This document shows positions 39,911 through 48,172 of a stretch of DNA of 64,000 nucleotides, in pieces; positions within the stretch are counted from its first letter, which is position 1, and each line of letters starts with the position of its first letter. The stretch is from Bacteroidota bacterium. GTDB taxonomy: Bacteria > Bacteroidota > Bacteroidia > Bacteroidales > VadinHA17. A program made the translations under genes and the position numbers. The stretch lies in assembly GCA_029547705.1 (NCBI GenBank), contig JAKPOU010000042.1:153271-217270 (forward strand). The letters run 5' to 3'. The notes below the pieces were generated by a model. That model was given only the letters and a program-made list of their open reading frames with translations, did no database searches and was not told the DNA's origin.

Positions 39911-41644
39911 ATGACAAAGCATCTGAAATATATCCTGCTCCTGTTGCTTATATGGCCGGCTGATTGTTTTTCCCGGGATATATTCCAGCAGAATATCCCG
40001 CAGAATACCCCGCAGGATTCCCTATTACGTGAAATAGTTGCCGGCTATGGCCAGGCAAGGGTGCTGGTCCCCTTTTCCGGCCGGGAGGAGATTCAGTACT
40101 ACTCCCGCAACATGTCTGTCAGTTCGGTAAAGGGAGGAAGGATGGAGATCGTAATCTCCCCCCTTACCCTGGAATGGTTCATTTCACAGAAAACCGCTTA
40201 TGAAATTCTGAGGGTTCCTGAAGCCAGGTCTTTCCTGACCTCTTCCGCTACCGGACAACAGGCAGCGGAATGGGAAAGCTATCCGACATATCCGCAGTAC
40301 GATTCAATGATGCATTCCTTTCCTGTACTCTATCCCGGTTTATGCATTGTCGACACCATAGGGACGAGCATCAGGGGCAGGCTGGTTCTGGCACTGAAGA
40401 TCTCAACGGATTTGCTGTCAGCAGAAAACAGGCCGCGTGTCTTTTTCACTTCAACAATACATGGTGATGAAACAGGAGGATTTATCCTGATGCTCCGCCT
40501 TGCCGACTACCTTCTCAGGAATTACGACAGCGATGAGCGGGTAGGGAACATCCTCGACAACCTGGAGATATGGATCAATCCCCTTTCAAATCCCGACGGA
40601 ACCTACAGGCCGGGAGACACCATTCTTTCACCGGTCAGGTTCAATGCAAACGGCTATGACCTGAACCGTAATTTCCCCGATCCGGCAACTCCTCATACAG
40701 TAAGGCAGAAAGAGACTGCCGACATGGTCAGCTTCCTCCGGAAGCAGAAATTTGTCCTTTCGGCAAATTTCCACTCGGGTGCCGAGGTAGTGAACTATCC
40801 GTGGGACAGCCGGAGGCAGCGTCATGCCGATGACAGCTGGTTTTACTCCGTTGGCAGGAAATATGCCGATACGGTCCACCGCTATTCCCCTGCCTATTAC
40901 ATGCGTGATTTCAACAATGGTGTAACCAACGGTTACGACTGGTATTCCATAAACGGGGGCAGGCAGGATTTTGTGACCCGGGAGCTTCAGGGGCGCGAGG
41001 TGACTGTTGAGCTTCATGACAGATACATTACACCCGAATCCCAGCTGAATCTGCTGTGGCAGTACAATTACAGGTCCCTTCTTGCCTTTGCGGAGAATGC
41101 GCTTTACGGGATACACGGAAGCGTGAGTGACAGTGAAACCGGTAAGCCCGTGGCTGCCAGGGTGTTTATAAAGGGATATGACAGGGACAGCTCTCATGTT
41201 TATTCCGATACACTTACCGGAAGTTTTGTCAGGATGCTGGATCCGGGTATCTATAACCTGAGTTTCAGGGCAAACGGCTATGCGGAAAAGGAGATTAAAT
41301 CAGTGCTTGTTGAAGAAGGTACCAGAACCGGTCTGAGTGTCGTAATGGTACGCTTTGTCAGCCCGGCTGACACGGCAGATTCCGGTGGCCTGACCGTTTT
41401 CCCCAATCCCTCGACCGACTTGATTTCAGTAATACTTCCACCGAGGCAATACGGCAGGATCAATGTCATGATCCTTAATGCATCGGGACTGAAAATGGCG
41501 GATTATTTCACTGAAGGTCATGAAGGTATTCCTCTCAGTATAGATGTTTCCGGACTGAAGGACGGTGTTTACATTCTTCAGTTGAGAAACAGGAAGTCGG
41601 GAATGACTGACCGGATAAGGTTTGTTGTGGCAGGAAAAAGATAG
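39911..41644 (+). CDS. Secreted M14-family zinc carboxypeptidase with T9SS sorting domain
   Basis: 577 residues with a signal peptide (KYILLLLLIWPADCFS). The peptidase domain has the zinc ligands H184 and E187 in IHGDETGG, H288 in NFHSGAE, the NANGYDLNRNFPD block, and the catalytic E367 in VTVELHDRY. A carboxypeptidase-regulatory-like beta domain follows at about 400-480 (GIHGSVSDSETGKPVAARVFI). The C-terminal sorting domain begins LTVFPNPSTDLISV and ends GVYILQLRNRKSGMTDRIRFVVAGK, the type A signal for type IX secretion. The protein should be exported across the outer membrane and released or anchored there. gldD and gldE, from a related motility/secretion context, lie 3 kb away. Confidence 0.93.
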   Translation: MTKHLKYILLLLLIWPADCFSRDIFQQNIPQNTPQDSLLREIVAGYGQARVLVPFSGREEIQYYSRNMSVSSVKGGRMEIVISPLTLEWFISQKTAYEILRVPEARSFLTSSATGQQAAEWESYPTYPQYDSMMHSFPVLYPGLCIVDTIGTSIRGRLVLALKISTDLLSAENRPRVFFTSTIHGDETGGFILMLRLADYLLRNYDSDERVGNILDNLEIWINPLSNPDGTYRPGDTILSPVRFNANGYDLNRNFPDPATPHTVRQKETADMVSFLRKQKFVLSANFHSGAEVVNYPWDSRRQRHADDSWFYSVGRKYADTVHRYSPAYYMRDFNNGVTNGYDWYSINGGRQDFVTRELQGREVTVELHDRYITPESQLNLLWQYNYRSLLAFAENALYGIHGSVSDSETGKPVAARVFIKGYDRDSSHVYSDTLTGSFVRMLDPGIYNLSFRANGYAEKEIKSVLVEEGTRTGLSVVMVRFVSPADTADSGGLTVFPNPSTDLISVILPPRQYGRINVMILNASGLKMADYFTEGHEGIPLSIDVSGLKDGVYILQLRNRKSGMTDRIRFVVAGKR

Positions 41645-41655
41645 CGGCCTGTTCC

Positions 41656-41680
41656 GCCTGAAACATCAGGCTCTTGATTC
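41656..41680 (+). terminator. Weak terminator after the M14 peptidase
   Basis: GCCTGA (41656-41661) pairs with TCAGGC (41666-41671) over a four-base loop, followed by a short T-containing tail. It overlaps the next promoter. Confidence 0.3.
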
Positions 41681-41703
41681 TATCTTTAAAAAAGTTACTT
41701 TTG
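41674..41703 (+). promoter_or_regulatory. Promoter for the phosphatase-like gene
   Basis: TTG at 41674-41676, a 19-bp spacer and TACTTTTG at 41696-41703, 28 bp before the start codon. This is one of the best promoter matches in the window. Confidence 0.6.
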
Positions 41704-41731
41704 TGAATTCAATTTATTCTCGATTCGTCAT

Positions 41732-43399
41732 ATGAGTGTTAAGGGCATATTTAAAAGTCTGTTTCTGATAATTTTCGGATTTACACGGTTTTTTGATATT
41801 TTTTCCCAGGGTGCATATCTGCCTCCTGACAAACCCAGGCTTATTGTAGGTATAGTTGTTGAGCAGCTGAGGTATGATCAGCTTGAGAAGTTCCGGAACA
41901 GGCTGGGGGAGAACGGTATCAGAAGACTTCTGAATGAGGGCACATATTATCAGAATGCGTCATTTGAATATGTGATTACCCGCTCGGGCCCCGGCCATGC
42001 CACCATAGCAACCGGCACCGAACCTTCACGGCACGGAATAACATCTGACAACTGGTATCTTCCCCTGAGGGATGAGCTTTTATACTGTACAAAGGATATA
42101 TCCGTCGATCCCGTTGGCGGAAGTTATGAATCAGGGCTTCACTCCCCGGCCAGTCTTAATTCTTCCACCTTCAGTGACGAACTGAAAATGGCTACCAACA
42201 GAAAGGCCAGGGTTTTTTCAGTGGGACTGAAGGAAAGTTCTGTCATATTATCCGCAGGTCATTCAGCCGATGGTGCATACTGGTATGACAGGAACTCCGG
42301 GACATGGATGTCCAGCACCTATTACTGCCGCAGTCTGCCGGGCTGGGTCAGTGATTTCAACGCGGCAAACCATGCTGCCAGCTATCTGAATACTGAATGG
42401 AAACTGCTCAGGCCTCTTGCGGATTATGCTGACTGTATGCCGGATTCGAATAATTATGAAGCAGGATTCAGGTCGGTCAATTATTTCCCCTACGACCTTA
42501 AGAAACTGAGTACCGCCGGAAAGAATGCCAACGTCAGGGATATGTCGCTTCTGATGGAAACACCTTTCGGCAATTCCCTGACCACAGATTTTGCACTGAA
42601 GCTGATAACGGAGGAGAATCTGGGATCGGATGACGTTACGGATTTCCTTGCCATTTGCTACTCTGCCACCGATTATATAGGTCACAGGTTCGGCCCTTCA
42701 TCATATGAGATGGCAGATGCCATTCTGAGGCTCGACAGGGAGATTGAGAACCTGATGAAGTATCTGAATGACAAACTGGGAAAGAGAAATATTCTTATCT
42801 ATTTCACTTCGGCGCATGGTGTTGCCGAGATACCCGCGGTTCTGGAAAAAAGCAGGATACCCTCGGGCTATTTCAGGCAGAATCAGGCATTGCAGCTTCT
42901 GCGCAGTTATATGAATGCCCTTTATGGCGAGGGTGACTGGGTGAGGGGATACGTGGAAAAGCAGTTCTACCTTAACAGGTCACTGATTGAGGATGCAAGG
43001 ATCCCTCTTGAGGATGTCCAGAAGAAGGTGGCCAGGTTCATTGTACAGTTCAGCGGTGTTGCAACGGCTCATCCCTATTCGGCATTTGCGCCGAATGACT
43101 TCGGAAACGGCAGCTTCGGGAAGATTATCAATAACTACAGTCCGCAGAGGTCGGGTGATATTCTTATCACCCTCAGTCCGGGATGGGTGGAAAAACATGA
43201 TGACCACGTCACGGATCATTCATCGCCCTATGACTATGATTCCCATGTTCCGCTGATATGGTACGGGTGGACGGTCAACAGGCAGACGGTCACCCGGAAG
43301 GTGAACATGACCGACATAGCTGTCACTTTATCTTCTCTCTGCCGTATTCCCTATCCCAATGCAAGTACGGGCGAGCCCATGTTTGAGCTATTCAGGTAG
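41732..43399 (+). CDS. Alkaline phosphatase superfamily protein with altered metal ligands
   Basis: 555 residues, N-terminal signal or anchor (about 8-27). The fold matches PafA-type phosphatases. In the family the bimetal site is D-T-D-H-D-H-H. Here the first aspartate (VDQxR) is E44 in VEQLR, the nucleophile is S85 in RSGPGHAT instead of Thr, D314 and H318 are kept (TDYIGHR), the next aspartate (ADHG) is A361 in SAHG, H362 is kept, and H505 is kept. Spacing matches PafA throughout, so the alignment is firm. Loss of the Asp at 361 and the D-to-E change suggest weak, changed or no hydrolysis. Its end overlaps the convergent GGGP synthase gene by 12 bp. Confidence 0.87.
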   Translation: MSVKGIFKSLFLIIFGFTRFFDIFSQGAYLPPDKPRLIVGIVVEQLRYDQLEKFRNRLGENGIRRLLNEGTYYQNASFEYVITRSGPGHATIATGTEPSRHGITSDNWYLPLRDELLYCTKDISVDPVGGSYESGLHSPASLNSSTFSDELKMATNRKARVFSVGLKESSVILSAGHSADGAYWYDRNSGTWMSSTYYCRSLPGWVSDFNAANHAASYLNTEWKLLRPLADYADCMPDSNNYEAGFRSVNYFPYDLKKLSTAGKNANVRDMSLLMETPFGNSLTTDFALKLITEENLGSDDVTDFLAICYSATDYIGHRFGPSSYEMADAILRLDREIENLMKYLNDKLGKRNILIYFTSAHGVAEIPAVLEKSRIPSGYFRQNQALQLLRSYMNALYGEGDWVRGYVEKQFYLNRSLIEDARIPLEDVQKKVARFIVQFSGVATAHPYSAFAPNDFGNGSFGKIINNYSPQRSGDILITLSPGWVEKHDDHVTDHSSPYDYDSHVPLIWYGWTVNRQTVTRKVNMTDIAVTLSSLCRIPYPNASTGEPMFELFR

Positions 43400-44119
43400 C
43401 TTTCTGGCCTTATCTCTTGCTGCACAGGCTTCAGCCAGCAGGTCCGGGTCCTTTTCGCATCCGTTTCCAAGAACAATCAGGTCTGCACCCGATCTGTAAA
43501 TGTCAGTGATTTCCCTGCCGCTCCGTATTCCGCCCCCCACGGCAAGCGGAACGGAAATATTTTCCCTTACTGCCCTTATAAGCGGAACGGGTACCGTGGT
43601 ACGGGCACCGCTTCCGGCTTCAAGGTAGATCATTCTCAGACCCAGCATTTCACCGGCCATTGCCGTTGCCACCGCTATATCAGGCTTGTTGAAGGGTATT
43701 GCTTCCGTCTGGCTGATGTATTCAACGGATGTTTTCGATCCGCATCCGATGAGAATATATCCTGTTGAAACCAGCTTCTCTTTCTGGGTTCTCAGGTATG
43801 GGGCCGCAATTACATGATTCCCGATGAGAAGTTCCGGATTCCTTCCCGAAATCAGTGAAAGAAGAAGTATTCTGTCGGCATTGCTGCTGAGCTGAAGCAG
43901 ATTCCCCGGAAACAGGACGACCGGGATACTGCATTTTTCCTTTATTGAATTAATAAGTTTGTCAATACTTCTGAATGTGATACTGCCGCCTGTCATGATA
44001 TAATCCACCCTGTGCCTTTCTGCCAGACCGAGGATGTTTTCAAGTTCATCATCATGTGTTTTGTCGGGGTCGAGCAGCAAAGCAAGACTGGTTTTTCCCG
44101 GAAATTCCATTGTTGTCAT
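43388..44119 (-). CDS. Geranylgeranylglyceryl/heptaprenylglyceryl phosphate synthase family protein
   Basis: 243-residue TIM-barrel prenyltransferase (GGGPS/PcrB). Seen are LLLDPDKT near residue 15, DYIMTGGS, VVLFPGNLLQLS, YILIGCGSKTSVEYI, the YLEAGSGA block and LAVGGGIRSGREITDIYRSGADLIVLGNG, which bind the glycerol phosphate. It joins an isoprenoid diphosphate to glycerol 1-phosphate, the first step of archaeal ether lipids; bacterial homologues are known in Bacteroidota but their product is not well settled. Its first 68 bp overlap the end of the phosphopantetheinyl transferase gene. Confidence 0.92.
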   Translation of the reverse strand: MTTMEFPGKTSLALLLDPDKTHDDELENILGLAERHRVDYIMTGGSITFRSIDKLINSIKEKCSIPVVLFPGNLLQLSSNADRILLLSLISGRNPELLIGNHVIAAPYLRTQKEKLVSTGYILIGCGSKTSVEYISQTEAIPFNKPDIAVATAMAGEMLGLRMIYLEAGSGARTTVPVPLIRAVRENISVPLAVGGGIRSGREITDIYRSGADLIVLGNGCEKDPDLLAEACAARDKARKLPE

Positions 44120-44753
44120 AGTATTTTTTTGTCCACACTATAGCATAATTGTCATACCTGGTGTAGTTGAGATCGAATGATTCATTTATTCTTCTTGTAC
44201 GGACCTCCCCGGTGATCTCTCCCGACTCCTTCACTTCAAACGGGTGAATCGTGATATTGTTTCTGAAGTTTATGCCTTCCTTGTCACAGATCTTGTAAAG
44301 CGATTCCTTGGCACACCAGTGGATATAGAGGTGGTATCTCCTCTGATCCGGGTCGCTGGTTACCTTTTCCCTGCGGTTCAGGAACTTGAATGCAATGGAA
44401 TTGATATTTGCACTCATGTATTCAAGGTCTATTCCCACCCTTTCATTGGTGCTGCAGATGATAGCCGTGAGTTTGTGGGAATGTGTGATGCTGATGAATC
44501 TTGAACCATCCTTCAGGAAAGGCTTGTTATTCTTGTTGTAAACGATTCTTGAATCCTTCCCGAGAAGTTCCGCCAGAAGAGCTCTGACACTGAGGAATTC
44601 CAGCTTTCTGGAAGTACTTTTAAAAATCCTGTACTTCTTCCTGTCCTCATTATCCATTTCCACCATTCTCCGGAGGGTCTGGATGCTTTCTTCAATCTTC
44701 CAGACACCCAGTATTGTAGATTCATTCAGATAATGTTTTGTAATGCAAGCCAT
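44052..44753 (-). CDS. 4'-phosphopantetheinyl transferase superfamily protein
   Basis: 233 residues. It transfers phosphopantetheine from CoA to a carrier protein. The magnesium/CoA motif VGIDLEYM and the WCAKESLYK motif (W-x-x-K-E) are both intact, as is the ISITHSHK substrate loop. It is of the Sfp length class rather than AcpS. The last 20 or so residues run into the GGGP synthase gene, and the tail beyond KYYDNNG is probably not important. No polyketide or peptide synthetase lies in the window, so acyl carrier protein may be the target. Confidence 0.9.
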   Translation of the reverse strand: MACITKHYLNESTILGVWKIEESIQTLRRMVEMDNEDRKKYRIFKSTSRKLEFLSVRALLAELLGKDSRIVYNKNNKPFLKDGSRFISITHSHKLTAIICSTNERVGIDLEYMSANINSIAFKFLNRREKVTSDPDQRRYHLYIHWCAKESLYKICDKEGINFRNNITIHPFEVKESGEITGEVRTRRINESFDLNYTRYDNYAIVWTKKYYDNNGISGKNQSCFAARPRQNT

Positions 44754-44767
44754 CAGAAAATTCAGAA

Positions 44768-45382
44768 TTATTTATCATTCCATTCAAGGGTTTCTATCAG
44801 GTGAATGATATCTTCCCTGAAAAACCTGATCACCGGTGCCAGTGAATCTGAATTGGGAGCCGATGAAAAATAAAGTGATCCCCTGAGGTAGTGGCTGACA
44901 CTGTCGGTGGCGAAAAACTGAACTGCAGTTGCAGTATTCCCCTTCAGATCATACAGGATGCCATAGATCTTCCTTTCCGGATCATTGATAATCTGTTCGT
45001 TTATTGCATCGGCCTTTATGATGTGGTTTTTTACGTTCAGCCTGTAGGTCTGTTCCATCAATTCCTCAAGATCATTCCGGATATTCATGTAAGTGAGGTG
45101 TATTCGTGCCCTGTACGGGGGAAAGCTGATATTGAACCAGCCCGGTTCGGCAAGTCCCCTGTCATCTTCAAATGATATTTTCCCGTATACGGGGAATTCG
45201 AATGTGGCGTTTATTTTGCCGGCTACTGACAGACTGTCGTCAAACAGCATGTAACCATGCTCCGGAAGGTCTATCCTGAAATAGCCCCTGGGCTTAGGCA
45301 CACTGACATCCCTGCAGCTGCAGGTGAGGGCCACAAGCAAAATGATTCCAGCAATATTATTTCCCTTCATCCCTGTTGTCAT
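44768..45382 (-). CDS. gldD: Gliding motility lipoprotein GldD
   Basis: 204 residues with a lipoprotein signal ending LTCSC (lipobox cysteine about residue 23), then the GldD signature PKPRGYFRIDLPEHGY. It also has WFNISFPPYRARIHLTY and VQFFATDSVSHYLRGSLYF. In Flavobacterium johnsoniae GldD is required for gliding, but its exact role is not known. The order ssb-gldE-gldD is the same as in flavobacteria. Gliding genes of the gldKLMN secretion motor are not in this window. Confidence 0.93.
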   Translation of the reverse strand: MTTGMKGNNIAGIILLVALTCSCRDVSVPKPRGYFRIDLPEHGYMLFDDSLSVAGKINATFEFPVYGKISFEDDRGLAEPGWFNISFPPYRARIHLTYMNIRNDLEELMEQTYRLNVKNHIIKADAINEQIINDPERKIYGILYDLKGNTATAVQFFATDSVSHYLRGSLYFSSAPNSDSLAPVIRFFREDIIHLIETLEWNDK

Positions 45383-46688
45383 CCGTAATTATTTCCGCCC
45401 TTATTTCCCTGATTCTCCTTTTGTCGGCTGATTCAATCCTGAACTCAAAATTCCTGAAACGGATTACCTGGCCCTGTTCCGGTATCTCACCGGTTATCTC
45501 AAGAATCAGTCCTGCCAGTGTTTCCGCTTCACCTCTCGCATCTGCAAAGGGATCGCTGTTCAGTTCAAGTATTTTAATCATTTCATTCAGCAGTATCCTG
45601 CCTTCAAACACATAGGTCCTCTCGTCAATCTTCCGGTAGGGCACTTCATCCTCGTCACTCTCGTCTGTTATTTCCCCGACAATCTCCTCGAGTATATCCT
45701 CGAGGGTGATGATGCCTGATGTTCCTCCGTATTCATCGATCACAACCGCCATGTGGATCTTTTTAATCTGGAATTCCTTGAGCAGGTCCTTGATTCTTTT
45801 TGCCTCGGGAACGAAATATGGTTCCCTGAGCAGGGACTGCCATCTGAAATCTCCCGGGTTGCTCATATAGGGGAGAATATCCTTGGCATAGAGTATGCCC
45901 TTCACATTGTCAAATGTTTCGGAATATACCGGTATTCTTGAAAAACCGGTACTGATAATGACCTGGATAACCTGGCTGAAGGCTGTTTTGATATCTAATG
46001 CGGTGACATCGATCCTCGGGCACATAATGGTGCTGACATTTATGTTTCCGAAGTTCACTATTCCTTCAAGTATCTTTTCGTCTTCGTTCATGGAATCTGC
46101 CGCCTGTTCGAAGGAATCTGACATCTCATCGTAACCCCTGCCTGTGCGGAATGTTCCCGGCCATTTCCTGGATTCCGGGGCGGAGAATATCCTTGCGGAG
46201 GAAAGCGGTCTGAGAAGGATGTCGAGAAGGAATACCGGCCAGGCCATGAACAATGCGGTTGATATGCTCATTTCCGTGCTGAGCAGTCCCGGCAGGATGT
46301 AGCTGAAAAACACTACGGGCAGCAGAATTATGATTCCTGTCAGAATACAGCAGGCTGCATTGCAGGCAGATATGTCAATGATCAGCGAAGCTGTGTGCAA
46401 GGCAAGCATTGCGGTAATGATATTCAGCAGACCTGAGGCGATGCATACTGTTCCGGGTATTCTTTCGGGAGAATTGTACAGACGCAGTATCATTTTTGAA
46501 TTTTTCCGGCTGCTGGTTCTCAGTCGCTCTATTATTTCCGGACTGAGCAGGGCATATCCCCGTCCTGCCGTTGAAAGCATGGCAGAAACTAAGAGCAGCA
46601 GTAGCAGACTTGTAAAACCAATGATGAGTTTAAGCCCGGTATGGGGCGCGACGATCTCCAACGCAAATGCGGGTTCCAATTTTATCAC
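45357..46688 (-). CDS. gldE: GldE, CBS-domain membrane protein (CorC/HlyC-like)
   Basis: 443 residues. The N-terminal membrane part has helices at about 18-40, 80-100, 112-135 and 140-165. A CBS pair follows (TIMCPRIDVTALD; GFSRIPVYSE; HMAVVIDEYGGTSGIITLEDILEEIVGEI), then the CorC/HlyC C-terminal domain (RTYVFEGRILLNEM). The family is related to CNNM/CorC magnesium proteins. In flavobacteria, GldE overexpression can compensate for some gldD defects. Its 3' end overlaps gldD by 26 bp. Confidence 0.92.
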   Translation of the reverse strand: MIKLEPAFALEIVAPHTGLKLIIGFTSLLLLLLVSAMLSTAGRGYALLSPEIIERLRTSSRKNSKMILRLYNSPERIPGTVCIASGLLNIITAMLALHTASLIIDISACNAACCILTGIIILLPVVFFSYILPGLLSTEMSISTALFMAWPVFLLDILLRPLSSARIFSAPESRKWPGTFRTGRGYDEMSDSFEQAADSMNEDEKILEGIVNFGNINVSTIMCPRIDVTALDIKTAFSQVIQVIISTGFSRIPVYSETFDNVKGILYAKDILPYMSNPGDFRWQSLLREPYFVPEAKRIKDLLKEFQIKKIHMAVVIDEYGGTSGIITLEDILEEIVGEITDESDEDEVPYRKIDERTYVFEGRILLNEMIKILELNSDPFADARGEAETLAGLILEITGEIPEQGQVIRFRNFEFRIESADKRRIREIRAEIITDDNRDEGK

Positions 46689-46703
46689 TTTTTGTAAAAC
46701 GAT

Positions 46704-47246
46704 CTAGAAAGGCAGGTCATCCTCTTCCTGGCCTGAAGGCTGGTCATCGAAGGGTGAGCCGTCCGGTTCGGGTCCGCTGACGTTTCCGGCCTCCCTGCTG
46801 TCGGAATAGCCTCCCGGTACCGTATAGGGAACATCGGGTTCCCTTAAGCCGGATTCCTCTGTTTTTCTTTCACTTGCACCAGTCCCCGGTCCTGCCTGTG
46901 ACTGCCATGTTCCGGGTTGTTTTTTATCCAGGACAAGCATAGTATCTGCCAGGATTTCCGTTATATACTTGTTAATCCCCTCCTTGTCAACATAGGAGCG
47001 TGTCTTGATTTTTCCGACGATATAAAGCTGAGTACCCTTTTTTACCGTTTTTTCGGCAACTTCGGCAAGTGAACGCCAGAGTACTATGTTATGCCATTCG
47101 GTTGAGGTTATTGTTTCACCCTGCTGGTTTGTATATGTTTCACTTGTAGCCAGGGGGAATGTTGCTTTTACCACGCCTTTGTCAAAATATCGCACGACAG
47201 GATCCCTCCCGACATTTCCCACCAGTATTACTTTGTTGATTGCCAT
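46704..47246 (-). CDS. ssb: Single-stranded DNA-binding protein
   Basis: 180 residues. The OB fold covers about 1-110 (MAINKVILVGNVGRDPVVRYF, ITSTEWHNIVLWRSLAEVAEK, VGKIKTRSYVDKEG). A flexible Gly/Pro/Ser-rich linker leads to the acidic tip EEDDLPF that recruits repair and replication proteins. It is the first gene of the minus-strand group with gldE and gldD. Confidence 0.97.
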   Translation of the reverse strand: MAINKVILVGNVGRDPVVRYFDKGVVKATFPLATSETYTNQQGETITSTEWHNIVLWRSLAEVAEKTVKKGTQLYIVGKIKTRSYVDKEGINKYITEILADTMLVLDKKQPGTWQSQAGPGTGASERKTEESGLREPDVPYTVPGGYSDSREAGNVSGPEPDGSPFDDQPSGQEEDDLPF

Positions 47247-47666
47247 TTCCTTAGCTGATTAATATAAAATACGGGCACAGGACTGTAAATTTAAGAAAAA
47301 AACCTCTTATAACAAGTCTGTTACTTTAAAATGGAAATAATCAGTTATTTCAGCATCTGAAGCCATGGCGGAAAACAGCTTTGTGGCTAAATCCCGGGAC
47401 ATGTTCCGCCCGTACTTTTAGCTGATTTTTAACCGTACAGCCGACCGGGTATCAGATCAAATCCCTGAACGGCCCTTTGAAACTATTATATGCTGTTCCT
47501 GCACCCCTGCATTAATCTATTTCATTGTTTTTAAGGTATTAAGAAAAATGAGAAGGAAAAAATTATTATTTAACTCTTTGGTTTTAAATAAATAATATTT
47601 TTATATTTGCAGGGTTGAAAAAATCGAATACTCAAAATAATTTGTTGAATTTAAACATCACGAAAA
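47247..47666. other. Divergent intergenic region between ssb and the HU-family gene
   Basis: 420 bp without a gene. Near the HU side it becomes very AT-rich and holds that gene's promoter. I found no clear minus-strand promoter for ssb, no hairpin-plus-T terminator and no recognisable RNA. Confidence 0.5.
47577..47609 (+). promoter_or_regulatory. Promoter of the HU-family gene
   Basis: TTTG at 47577-47580, a 21-bp spacer and TATATTTG at 47602-47609; both boxes match the consensus fully. Transcription should begin near 47616, about 50 bases before the start codon. Confidence 0.65.
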
Positions 47667-47951
47667 ATGACTAAAGCAGACATTGTTAATGAAATTGCCA
47701 AGAACACTGGTATAGAGAAGGTAACTGTACAAAAAACAGTTGAAGCCTTGATGGAGACTATTAAGGACTCAATGATTGATGGTAATAATGTATATTTGAG
47801 GGGTTTCGGTAGCTTTATTGTAAAAAAGAGAGCTCAAAAAACAGCCAGGAATATTTCAAAGAACACTACTATTATTATACCGGCGCATAATATTCCTGCA
47901 TTCAAACCGGCAAAAGCATTTGTTAACAAAGTAAAAGCCAACGTTAAGTAA
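47667..47951 (+). CDS. HU/IHF-family DNA-binding protein
   Basis: 94-residue nucleoid protein. It has MTKADIVNEIAKNTGIEK, the core VYLRGFGSFIVKKRAQKTARN and, after the arm, PAHNIPAFKPAKAFVNKVK. The arm IPAHNIPAFKP resembles the proline arm that intercalates into DNA. HU genes just upstream of ribonuclease G are usual in Bacteroidota. A strong promoter precedes it. Confidence 0.96.
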   Translation: MTKADIVNEIAKNTGIEKVTVQKTVEALMETIKDSMIDGNNVYLRGFGSFIVKKRAQKTARNISKNTTIIIPAHNIPAFKPAKAFVNKVKANVK

Positions 47952-47962
47952 TAATTCCTTGT

Positions 47963-48052
47963 ATGCCAAGCGGAAAAAAGAGAAAAAGACATAAGATGGC
48001 CACTCACAAGCGTAAAAAGCGTTTGAGGAAGAACAGGCACAAGAAGAAGTAG
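47963..48052 (+). CDS. 29-residue basic protein, AURKAIP1/COX24 (bS22) type
   Basis: ATG at 47963 opens a 29-codon frame beginning MPSGKKRKRHKMATHKRKKR and ending RKNRHKKK, TAG at 48050-48052. The pattern KKRKRHKM-A-x-HKRKKRLRKNRHKKK resembles the small actinobacterial ribosomal protein bS22 and the mitochondrial COX24/AURKAIP1 segment. More than half of it is Lys or Arg. It lies 11 bp after the HU gene and before a hairpin, so it is co-transcribed with HU. A role on the 30S subunit is inferred from the family, not shown. Confidence 0.82.
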   Translation: MPSGKKRKRHKMATHKRKKRLRKNRHKKK

Positions 48053-48085
48053 AAGATCGCCGGGTGGTCGTTGATTTGATATACT

Positions 48086-48120
48086 AAACCTAAAGGTCTG
48101 ACGATCTTTAGGTTTGTTGT
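48086..48120 (+). terminator. Hairpin between the HU unit and ribonuclease G
   Basis: AAACCTAAAG (48086-48095) pairs over 10 bp with CTTTAGGTTT (48106-48115), loop of ten bases, followed by GTTGT. The tail is a poor T-run, so it may be a partial terminator or an mRNA processing site allowing some read-through into rng. Confidence 0.55.
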
Positions 48121-48172
48121 ATCTATAAGTGAGGGTGATTGTGAAGACAGATACATTAGATGTGATTTTTAA

